A stretch of DNA of 14,516 nt from Candidatus Komeilibacteria bacterium RIFCSPHIGHO2_01_FULL_52_14. Lineage in GTDB: Bacteria; Patescibacteriota; Patescibacteriia; UBA1558; 2-01-FULL-52-15. The stretch spans positions 50,784 to 65,299 of the forward strand of contig MHKK01000015.1 in assembly GCA_001818365.1 (NCBI GenBank), read 5' to 3'. Each line of letters begins with the position of its first letter. The stretch's first letter is position 1. The notes beneath the pieces are model-generated. The model had not been told where the DNA came from and ran no database searches. It saw only the letters and a list, made by a program, of their open reading frames with translations. Shown piece after piece: positions 6,287 through 13,089 of the stretch. Position numbers and translations under genes: made by a program.

Positions 6287-7665
6287 TATTGGCCGAGGCT
6301 CCGGTTAAAGATCGTGTTCAGCGTTTTCAGAATGATCGAGACATCGAGCGTGAACGATCTGTTTTTTATATAAAATAGATCATACTGCAGTTTTCGCATC
6401 GCATCATCAACCGAGTCACCGTATTTGTAATTGATTTGTGCCCATCCGGTGAGGCCCGGCTTTACAAGCAAGCGTTCCTTGTAAAATGGGATCTGCTGGC
6501 TGAGCGTCTCGACAAACTCGGGCCGTTCCGGCCGTGGGCCGACGAACGTCATATCGCCGGCAAGAATATTTATGAACTGCGGTATCTCGTCCAAACGCGA
6601 TTTTCTCAGGAAGCGTCCGAACTTCGTCACGCGGGAGTCGTTCTTGGATGCGAACTGCGGTCCGTGCTGCTCGGCGTCGGTGACCATCGATCTGAACTTC
6701 ATGGTCGTAAATGTTGTCCCTCCCTTACCGGTACGGATTTGTTTATAGAGAAGAGGTCCCGGCGATGTGAGCTTAATGCCGACGACGATAAAGGGGAGGA
6801 GGAGCAGCGAAATTGTGCCGAATACCAGGACCGAGATGATGTCAATCAGACGCTTGATCAGTTCAAACGTTCGCTTGGTTCCCCCGAGAAGATTTTCTAT
6901 AAACCAGCTCTTTTCAAGAGACCCTACCGGAATTCGACCGGTGATTTTTTCGTAAAACGCGGTGAAATTGTAATACGTAAGACCGAGATTCAGTGTCTCG
7001 AACAGATACCGTGAAACCGTTGAGCTGTGCTGCGGGATGGTCGTCGTAACAACGGTTTGTATCCTGTGTTTCTGTATGGTTGCGGAGAGGTCGGTTAATT
7101 CCTTGATATGGGGAATATGCTGCAGAGTGATCGGGAGCTGCGTCTGATCCAAGTTTGCGATGAGTGATATCTTATATCCCAGCTGCGGTTTTTGCTCAAG
7201 ATCCTGCGCCAGTTCGATTGTTTCCCGGTTGAGTCCGATAAGCATAACCCGGTTCGAGAGCGATGGGTGGGAGGTAAGACGATAAAAAGAAAGTCGCCAT
7301 AGCAGAAATAAAAGAGCGTAGATGAGTATGAGAACGAGGAGGACGCGGAAAGGACGGAGTGACGTAATAGCAACGGTCGGTGTCAGGTAGAAAAAAGTAA
7401 AACCGATCAGTGTATTGATCGCCAAATTCTGCAAAAGATAATTGTAGAAGCTGAAATCGTTCTTTGCGATCTGGACCGAATACAGGTTATTGACGAAAAA
7501 AACGACCAGCCAGAGAGCGAACACGATGGTAAACGGCAGAACGTGTCTCCACCATAATTCCGGCGTGAGATCACCGCGATACCGTATCAGGACCGTGAGG
7601 TACAGCGCAATGTAAAAAAACACGGTATCTCCGAGGACCAGCGTCACTTTTTTAAGTTGTATCAT
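6286..7665 (-). CDS. WcaJ/WbaP-type polyprenyl-phosphate sugar phosphotransferase
   Basis: This 459-residue membrane enzyme has the layout of exopolysaccharide-initiating transferases. Four hydrophobic segments lie within residues about 8-125, followed by a CoA-binding-like domain (RVMLIGLN near 139-146). A further membrane segment follows KRLIDIISV (271-279), and then comes the catalytic bacterial sugar transferase domain. There SPGP (301-304), KFRSM (323-327), RKSRLDEIPQ with the catalytic D359-E360 dyad, VGPRP (375-379) and KPGLTGW (402-408) are all intact. It moves a sugar-1-phosphate from a nucleotide sugar onto undecaprenyl phosphate at the inner membrane face, starting the repeat unit. 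The transferred sugar (glucose, galactose or a diNAcBac-like sugar) cannot be read. It is the first gene of a minus-strand pair and sits behind a strong promoter with a leader of about 9 nt, so it is probably translated from a near-leaderless mRNA. Confidence 0.93.
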   Translation of the reverse strand: MIQLKKVTLVLGDTVFFYIALYLTVLIRYRGDLTPELWWRHVLPFTIVFALWLVVFFVNNLYSVQIAKNDFSFYNYLLQNLAINTLIGFTFFYLTPTVAITSLRPFRVLLVLILIYALLFLLWRLSFYRLTSHPSLSNRVMLIGLNRETIELAQDLEQKPQLGYKISLIANLDQTQLPITLQHIPHIKELTDLSATIQKHRIQTVVTTTIPQHSSTVSRYLFETLNLGLTYYNFTAFYEKITGRIPVGSLEKSWFIENLLGGTKRTFELIKRLIDIISVLVFGTISLLLLPFIVVGIKLTSPGPLLYKQIRTGKGGTTFTTMKFRSMVTDAEQHGPQFASKNDSRVTKFGRFLRKSRLDEIPQFINILAGDMTFVGPRPERPEFVETLSQQIPFYKERLLVKPGLTGWAQINYKYGDSVDDAMRKLQYDLFYIKNRSFTLDVSIILKTLNTIFNRSLGQ

Positions 7666-7680
7666 ACGAAACCCACGTGC

Positions 7681-7708
7681 ATCATACTATGTGGCGCAGG
7701 AGTGTCAA
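7681..7708 (-). promoter_or_regulatory. Strong sigma-70 promoter for the sugar transferase/RmlD-like pair
   Basis: On the minus strand a perfect -35 TTGACA (complement of 7703-7708) is separated by 16 bp from the -10 TATGAT (complement of 7681-7686). Transcription should start near 7674, only about 9 nt before the ATG at 7665. The spacer is one base under optimal. No operator-like repeat is obvious. This is the clearest promoter in the window. Confidence 0.75.
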
Positions 7709-7740
7709 TTTACGTAATATGCGTAGTCATATACTATAAC
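7709..7740 (+). promoter_or_regulatory. Possible promoter for the O-antigen ligase-like gene
   Basis: The 79-bp gap between two divergent genes holds TATACT at 7730-7735 (five of six matches) and TATAAC at 7735-7740. The best -35 candidate, TTTACG at 7709-7714, sits 15 bp before the first. Either start would place the transcript start within a few bases of the ATG at 7745, giving a leaderless mRNA. The -35 lies directly beside the divergent -35, so the two promoters would compete for polymerase. Weak match; gene orientation demands a promoter somewhere here. Confidence 0.35.
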
Positions 7741-7744
7741 TGCT

Positions 7745-9823
7745 ATGCATCTCCTTCGGAGGTATTTGATCATCGTCTCTGCGGTAATCGTAGCTTCACC
7801 GCTTTTCTATTCACTTTATTTTTACTCGCCGTATGTCTACACACAGACACTGATCGTGCGCCTGGGCGGCTTACTTCTGCTCGCACCGGTTGTTGTGTAT
7901 TGGATTCTGGAACCTGGAGCACGGCCTCGCTTCCGCGGAACGACGGCGGTATTCTTTTCGTTTGTCACGTTCGTAACAGCGCTGAATCTTGTCTTGCATC
8001 CGTACACCTTCGCTTTGGTCGGTTCCTGGCAGCGCTTCGGCAGCGTCTTTGATTGGATCATTCTGTTCACCCTCTATCTCACCTGTACGACTGTTTTTCG
8101 CACCCGTGCCGAGCGCCTTCATTTCTTGCGGTTTATCGTCTTCATCGCCTGCATCGTCGGAGCGCTGGCTATCGCTCAGTTCCTGCACATTCCTGGTATT
8201 TATACGCAGGGTGATCGGATATTTTCGTCGCTCGGTAATGCAATTTTTTTGGGATCGTATCTTATTCTTGCTCTCGCGTTCGACGCATATTGCTATTTTG
8301 CGGACCGTCAGGCCCTGCGTCCTTTGTATACGTTTCTATTTTTTTTCTTGCTCACGTGCCTCGGACTTACAAATACGCGCGGTGCCATTGTCGGTATAGC
8401 AATGGGTCTTGCGGGGTTGATCGTGGTGCTCGTATTTTATCGGATTCGCAATCGCCTTCGGGCAAGAAAGATGCTGGCAATCGCATCGCTGTCGCTCTGC
8501 CTGCTGATGGCGGCACTTTTCTTTTTAAGTTTCTATTCGACAAAATCTCGCAATTACGGATACGGTTTGGGCGATCAAACGACCCAGAGCAGGGTCGCAG
8601 CATGGCGTGCCGGCGTCAATGCATTTTTCGAACGGCCTTTGTCGGGATGGGGAGAGAACGGCTATCGGTATGCCCTTGAGAAACACTATGATCCAATCCT
8701 GTTCCGCGGCACGTATCAGACGGTCTTTTTCGACAAACCCCATAATGCGTTTATAGAGCAAGCGGTAACAAGCGGGCTCATCGGCCTGCTCCTGTTTTGT
8801 TTACTTCTGGCGATGCCGTTCCGAAACGCTCTTCGGCAGACACAAGGCATAACAGAGGCCGACCGTGCAACCACGGTTCTTTACGCAGGGTACGTTTTTT
8901 TCCTCCTCCTGTCGTTTTATTCCGTTGCCGACGGCGTGCTGCTGATGGTTCTTCTTGCGTGTTTGCAGCAGCCAGGGCCGCTTCTGCCCGATCGGGCAGC
9001 GCAGCAACGAACGATGATCGCGGTCTCAAGCGTCGTGATATCGATCGCTGCCGCAGGCTTACTGCTCATCCCCGATGCATATGCAAACGTCCTTGTGAGA
9101 AAAATGCAGTTTGCATCTCAAGCGACTGAGCGAATCGCGCTTGCTGAGCGCGCATGGTCATTAAGCAAGCGCTCACATGAACCGATCATAGCTATCGAAT
9201 CAGAGAAGATTTCACCGCTCCTCGCGGAGATTGCAGACAGCGCCACCGTCGAGTGGTACCGAACCGTGCTCTCCCGTTATCTCGTTGAATCCCTTCCGGA
9301 AACCCGCTACCTTATCGCACTAGCCCGGCTCGAGAGAGCGACGTCCGATGTGTACCCTGAACGACTGCGATATGCATATGATCTGGTCACGGCAGCGCTC
9401 GTGATAAGCGAACGCGATCCGGCTCTGTATGAGTTACGTGGGACGATCGATCTCGATCTGGCGTATACCGACCCGGATATGCGACACGAATGGCGGGTGC
9501 GCGCGCTGGAGGATTTTGTTCACGCGTATCGACTTACCCCGTTCAGCATTGAAACCCGGCTTTTGTTCGTCCTTGGGCAAAGCTCGTTGGAGGACAGCGA
9601 TGCCCGTCTGCTCTCATTCATGAGGGGTGCGTATCATGAATTCACCGATACCGAGTGGGACATTATCCTGCAGGCATATCGATCTTTGTACAGTAGACGG
9701 GGACTGGAGGAAACACTTGATTTGATCGAGGCAATTCCCCCCGACCAATTGGCGCATCGTAAACAGCTCCTTGCAAATGGGCGGATATTTCTCGAGGATC
9801 TTGTAGTTGAACAAAAACGCTAA
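7745..9823 (+). CDS. O-antigen ligase/polymerase family membrane protein with soluble C-terminal tail
   Basis: This 692-residue protein has many hydrophobic segments from residue 7 to about 443 and the Wzy_C/WaaL signatures. These are SSLGNAIFLGSYL (161-173), LTNTRGA (208-214) before a membrane helix, and a large loop with QSRVAAWRAG (281-290), PLSGWGENGY (298-307) and DKPHNAFIE (330-338), whose histidine is typical of the family. Such enzymes either join a finished glycan to its acceptor or polymerise repeat units on the outer side of the membrane. Residues 451-692 form a soluble, helix-rich, TPR-like tail, likely extracytoplasmic, perhaps for partner or acceptor binding. The ATG at 7745 has no Shine-Dalgarno; an in-frame TTG at 7766 lies 3 nt after GGAGG, too close to be a good start. 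Ligase versus polymerase cannot be decided from sequence. Confidence 0.85.
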   Translation: MHLLRRYLIIVSAVIVASPLFYSLYFYSPYVYTQTLIVRLGGLLLLAPVVVYWILEPGARPRFRGTTAVFFSFVTFVTALNLVLHPYTFALVGSWQRFGSVFDWIILFTLYLTCTTVFRTRAERLHFLRFIVFIACIVGALAIAQFLHIPGIYTQGDRIFSSLGNAIFLGSYLILALAFDAYCYFADRQALRPLYTFLFFFLLTCLGLTNTRGAIVGIAMGLAGLIVVLVFYRIRNRLRARKMLAIASLSLCLLMAALFFLSFYSTKSRNYGYGLGDQTTQSRVAAWRAGVNAFFERPLSGWGENGYRYALEKHYDPILFRGTYQTVFFDKPHNAFIEQAVTSGLIGLLLFCLLLAMPFRNALRQTQGITEADRATTVLYAGYVFFLLLSFYSVADGVLLMVLLACLQQPGPLLPDRAAQQRTMIAVSSVVISIAAAGLLLIPDAYANVLVRKMQFASQATERIALAERAWSLSKRSHEPIIAIESEKISPLLAEIADSATVEWYRTVLSRYLVESLPETRYLIALARLERATSDVYPERLRYAYDLVTAALVISERDPALYELRGTIDLDLAYTDPDMRHEWRVRALEDFVHAYRLTPFSIETRLLFVLGQSSLEDSDARLLSFMRGAYHEFTDTEWDIILQAYRSLYSRRGLEETLDLIEAIPPDQLAHRKQLLANGRIFLEDLVVEQKR

Positions 9824-9836
9824 ATTCTAGTATAAT
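9807..9836 (+). promoter_or_regulatory. Sigma-70 promoter for the secreted subtilase gene
   Basis: A perfect -10 TATAAT at 9831-9836 lies 18 bp after TTGAAC (9807-9812), a four-of-six match to the -35 that overlaps the end of the ligase-like gene. Transcription would start near 9843, leaving a leader of about 20 nt without a Shine-Dalgarno. An 8-bp palindrome, AGCCGGCT (9838-9845), covers the expected start site; its role is unknown. Confidence 0.6.
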
Positions 9837-9862
9837 AAGCCGGCTGCCGCGTAACCTATTTA

Positions 9863-11947
9863 ATGCATTGTAAGAGAAAAATAAGAAGCTCGCTCGTCCT
9901 GATGGCTGTTTTTTTTATGGCTTCTATTCCGAGTCAGGGCATGCCAAGCGTGTTGGCGGCCAGCGGCGTGCCGTCCGGAGTGGCGGCTGCGCTCGTCACG
10001 AATGACCCGGATCTGTATAGGCAGTGGTACTTGAATCGAACCCAGGCATTCGATGCCTGGAGCATCACGCAGCAATACGTTCAGAAGCGTGACGTTATTG
10101 TGGCAGTGCTTGATACCGGAGTCGATCTTGATCACCCCGATCTTGCGGCCAGCTTATGGCGTAACGAGGGCGAGATAGCGGGTGATGAGCTCGATAATGA
10201 CGGCAACAGCTACATCGACGATGTACAGGGCTGGGATTTTTTGCTTTCGAAGCCCGATCCGAGGCCCAAAAAAGAAGATCAGTTCTCGGTTGAGGCAATA
10301 AATCACGGAACCATCGTTGCCGGTATCATCGCCGCACAGCAGGATAATGCCATCGGTATTGCCGGAGTCGGCTACCGGATCAAGATCATGCCGATACGAG
10401 TTTTGGACAGTCACGGCTCGGGGAATACTATTTTGCTTTCTCAGGCCATCGATTATGCAGTACAGAACGGAGCCGATGTTATCAATTTGAGTTTGGTCGG
10501 AGAAGTTGTGGATCCACGCCTCGTTTCGAGTATTCAAAGTGCATTCAGGTCGGGTGTGGCGATCGTAGCAGCCGCAGGTAATCAGCAAACGAGCGGGGTC
10601 GATTTGAACGTTACGCCCCGGTACCCGGTCTGCGACGTTGAAGGCGTGAATCGCGTTATCGGTGTTGCAGCAGTTGACGAGAGCAATCGACGTGCATCGT
10701 TTTCGAATTACGGATCGAACTGCATCGATATCGCCGCTCCCGGGACCAATATCTACAGTACCGTGTGGCATAAGGATGGCGATCCTGACCTCGCGGAGTA
10801 TTTTCACGGTGGTTGGAACGGATCGTCGGTCGCTGCACCGATGGTTTCGGCGACACTCGCCATGATGCGGGCGGTCGCGCCGACATTGTCCTTGCCGGAG
10901 CTCTACCGGGCTCTGCTGATGACCGCGGTTAACACAAATCCCGCTGGACAGCAGTATAGCGATATTGGCTATGGTGTTTTAAATTCCCGTGCGGCTGTCG
11001 ATAAGGCCATCGAGCTTTCGCGCGTCAACCCGCTGCGTATCATTATGGCACAGGGTGCCGGCTTCGAACCGCTTATCGTTGTGAAGGATAAAAACGGGTC
11101 TCTGGTGTCGCAATTTTACGCGTATACGAAATCCTTCCGGGGCGGTGTTGCGGTTGCGACCGGCGACATCAACGGCGACGGGATACCGGAGATTATAACG
11201 GCTCCGCTGAGCCGGGGAGGACCGCATATCCGGGTTTTCGACGTCTTTGGGAGTTTACTGCTCCAGTTCATGGCCTATGACACGGCGTACCGAGGCGGGT
11301 TATCGGTGGCAGCTGCCGACATGAACGGAGACGGTGCCGCGGAGATCGTCGTGTCGCCTCTGTCTGGACATCAGCCGCAGGTGCGCGTTTTTGATAGCCG
11401 TGGTTCCAAGATCTCCGAGTTTATGGCATATGCAGCTTCGTTTCTAGGCGGCGTTCGCGTAGCAGCAGGCGATGTGAATCATGATCACGCAGGGGAAATC
11501 GTGACCGTTCCCGCGACAGGCGGAGGTCCGCATGTGCGGGTGTTCAACTCGTCCGGTGGCTTACTTTCGCAATTTATGGCTTTTGATTCGCGTATGAGGG
11601 GCGGGTATTTTGTCGCAATCGGCGGCGGCAGCAGCGATAGGGGAGATCCGATTCTTGTCGTTCCGGAACGTAACGACAACGTCGTGCTGGCAATGTTCGA
11701 CAGTTCGGGCGCCGAGTCAAATCGTTTTCCCCTGTATCCGGAAATCGACGACGTCGAGGAAGCCAGCATGATAAACTCGGGAGATTTTACCGGAGACGGC
11801 CAGAAGGATATTATGATGCATCAGCTGTCCCACGGAGCGGACATCACGATATTCGACATTTTCGGCCGGGTTATCGATCACGTCAGTTTTAACGGCACCA
11901 ATCCCGACTTCAAGACAATCCGCTTTTCGTTCGCCTTTACCCGTTGA
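9863..11947 (+). CDS. Secreted S8 subtilisin-like protease with C-terminal FG-GAP repeats
   Basis: The 694-residue protein starts with a signal peptide: basic CKRK, hydrophobic core at about 10-22, and a likely cleavage near LAAS (31-34). The peptidase S8 domain spans about 48-385, opening with NDPDLYRQWYL. Its triad is complete: D84 in VLDTGVD, H148 in NHGTIVAGI, S322 in NGSSVAAPM, with oxyanion N240 in AAAGN. A calcium-type DELDNDGNSYIDD stretch (108-120) is also present. Only about 15 residues separate the signal peptide from the catalytic domain, so no inhibitor-type propeptide is visible. Residues 393-676 carry FG-GAP/VCBS-like repeats. There is no LPXTG motif, C-terminal membrane helix or other visible surface anchor. 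It sits between glycan genes but has its own promoter, so a role in processing or displaying surface proteins is guesswork; the substrate is unknown. Confidence 0.93.
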   Translation: MHCKRKIRSSLVLMAVFFMASIPSQGMPSVLAASGVPSGVAAALVTNDPDLYRQWYLNRTQAFDAWSITQQYVQKRDVIVAVLDTGVDLDHPDLAASLWRNEGEIAGDELDNDGNSYIDDVQGWDFLLSKPDPRPKKEDQFSVEAINHGTIVAGIIAAQQDNAIGIAGVGYRIKIMPIRVLDSHGSGNTILLSQAIDYAVQNGADVINLSLVGEVVDPRLVSSIQSAFRSGVAIVAAAGNQQTSGVDLNVTPRYPVCDVEGVNRVIGVAAVDESNRRASFSNYGSNCIDIAAPGTNIYSTVWHKDGDPDLAEYFHGGWNGSSVAAPMVSATLAMMRAVAPTLSLPELYRALLMTAVNTNPAGQQYSDIGYGVLNSRAAVDKAIELSRVNPLRIIMAQGAGFEPLIVVKDKNGSLVSQFYAYTKSFRGGVAVATGDINGDGIPEIITAPLSRGGPHIRVFDVFGSLLLQFMAYDTAYRGGLSVAAADMNGDGAAEIVVSPLSGHQPQVRVFDSRGSKISEFMAYAASFLGGVRVAAGDVNHDHAGEIVTVPATGGGPHVRVFNSSGGLLSQFMAFDSRMRGGYFVAIGGGSSDRGDPILVVPERNDNVVLAMFDSSGAESNRFPLYPEIDDVEEASMINSGDFTGDGQKDIMMHQLSHGADITIFDIFGRVIDHVSFNGTNPDFKTIRFSFAFTR
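11039..11890 (+). repeat. Protein-level FG-GAP/VCBS repeat array, about 51 residues per unit
   Basis: Within the subtilase, five to six units of about 51 residues repeat the pattern GGPHxRVFD, then G-S-L-L-x-QFMAYD, then RGG-V-x-VA-x-GD, ending in DxNGDG. The calcium-binding loops are anchored at D435, D486, D537 and D641. The third is degenerate (DVNHDH), the fourth unit has lost its loop, and the last unit is partial. The similarity is in protein, not near-identical DNA, so the array is old. Such repeats usually fold as beta-propeller blades used in adhesion or ligand binding. Confidence 0.82.
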
Positions 11948-11960
11948 GAGCGATCGACGC

Positions 11961-12371
11961 ATGAAAATTATAAAAAATAAACATGTACGACAGTTTGTGA
12001 AGTACGGAATCGTGGGCGTCATGAACACGATGATCGATTTTTCCGTGTATTATTTTTTTACACGGTATGCGGGGTTTCACTTTTTGGCGGCAAATTTTTG
12101 CTCGTGGGTCACGGCAGTTATGGTCAGTTTTCTCGCAAACAAATTCTGGACGTTCCGCTCGTACGATACGGCCGTTCTTGCACGGCAATCCGCACGGTTC
12201 ATTATTGTCGCTATTATATCGCTTGTTGTTTCACAATCGCTGCTCTACACCTTCGTACGCATTGTTGGCATTCGTGACCTCATCGCAAAGGTGCTGACCA
12301 TCGGCATTGTCGTATTTTGGAATTTTTTCATGAACAAATTTTGGACCTTTCGACAAACCCATGAAGATTGA
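11961..12371 (+). CDS. GtrA-family membrane protein (lipid-linked sugar flippase-like)
   Basis: The 136-residue protein has four predicted membrane segments (about 13-34, 42-60, 78-99 and 107-124). It has the GtrA hallmarks: FVKYGIVGVMNTMIDF at the start, and the motif NKFWTFR twice, at 60-66 and 125-131, closing each half. This two-half repeat is typical of the family. GtrA proteins are thought to move polyprenyl-phosphate-linked glucose across the membrane for later transfer to a glycan. The next gene, a polyprenyl-phosphate sugar synthase, overlaps it by 11 bp, so the two form a functional pair. The gene starts 13 bp after the subtilase stop and could be read through from its promoter. A weak GAGAG lies upstream of the ATG. 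Confidence 0.9.
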   Translation: MKIIKNKHVRQFVKYGIVGVMNTMIDFSVYYFFTRYAGFHFLAANFCSWVTAVMVSFLANKFWTFRSYDTAVLARQSARFIIVAIISLVVSQSLLYTFVRIVGIRDLIAKVLTIGIVVFWNFFMNKFWTFRQTHED

Positions 12372-13062
12372 GATTAGCGTCGTCATCCCTGCATATAACG
12401 AGGAGCGGGACATCACGGCTACGGTACAAGACGTACATCAGTATTGCCGTGAGCGTTTTCGCTCATACGAAATCATTGTCGTCGACGACGGGTCGTCCGA
12501 TCGTACCGCCTCGGCTGCGTCGGCCGTCCCAGACACGACGGTGGTCCGCTATCAGCCGAATCGGGGGAAAGGTCATGCGGTAAAGACGGGTGTGCTCACG
12601 AGTCGCGGAGAATTGGTGCTTTTTATGGATGCCGACAATTCCACGAATATACGCGAGCTCGAGCACTTCATCCCGGAGCTCGAGGGTCATGATATCGTCA
12701 TCGGTTCGCGCGCTCTTGCCGATTCGAAGATAACCGTTCATCAGAACCCCATCAAACGGAAATTAGGACGGCTCGGTAACGTCGTTATTCGCATGTTTTT
12801 AGGTTTACCGTTCCGGGACACGCAATGCGGATACAAACTTTTTCGCAGATCCGCAATCGATATTTTCCAAAAACAGCGCCTCGAACGCTGGGGATTCGAT
12901 TTTGAGGTGCTATTTCTTGCGCACAAGAAGGGCTACCGGATCTACGAATCGGCGGTAACGTGGACGAATAACTTCGATTCGAAGGTAACGGCGGCTTCCT
13001 ATCTTGCCGTGCTCATTGAACTTGTCAAAATTCGCTGGTGGTATCTCCTTGGCAAATATTGA
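12361..13062 (+). CDS. GT2 glycosyltransferase, Alg5-like polyprenyl-phosphate glucosyltransferase
   Basis: This 233-residue GT-A enzyme has VVIPAYNEE (7-15), IIVVDDGSSDRT (38-49), PNRGKG (66-71), the metal-binding MDADNST (89-95), DTQCGYKLFRR (153-163) and WGFDFEVLFLA (177-187). This set and the length match dolichyl-phosphate beta-glucosyltransferase (Alg5/DPG synthase) rather than phage GtrB, because the pair of C-terminal membrane helices of GtrB is missing; only a mildly hydrophobic tail remains. It should transfer a hexose from a UDP- or GDP-sugar to polyprenyl phosphate at the inner face of the membrane. The 11-bp overlap with the GtrA gene suggests that GtrA moves its product outward. 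The sugar (glucose, mannose or other) is not readable. Confidence 0.87.
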   Translation: MKIEISVVIPAYNEERDITATVQDVHQYCRERFRSYEIIVVDDGSSDRTASAASAVPDTTVVRYQPNRGKGHAVKTGVLTSRGELVLFMDADNSTNIRELEHFIPELEGHDIVIGSRALADSKITVHQNPIKRKLGRLGNVVIRMFLGLPFRDTQCGYKLFRRSAIDIFQKQRLERWGFDFEVLFLAHKKGYRIYESAVTWTNNFDSKVTAASYLAVLIELVKIRWWYLLGKY

Positions 13063-13089
13063 CGCCTGCTTTACTATTACGTTACGGAC

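Noticed and set aside
6436..7014. 192-residue plus-strand open frame
   Set aside because: It is antisense to the conserved catalytic part of the sugar transferase, and that protein's motifs are intact.
9838..9845. AGCCGGCT palindrome as an operator
   Set aside because: It covers the likely start site, but an 8-bp palindrome is easily met by chance and no second copy is present.
10154..10807. 217-residue open frame on the minus strand
   Set aside because: It is fully antisense to the catalytic domain of the subtilase, with no family signature.
11039..11890. DNA-level tandem repeat or recombination hotspot
   Set aside because: The repeat exists only in protein; the nucleotide copies have diverged too far.
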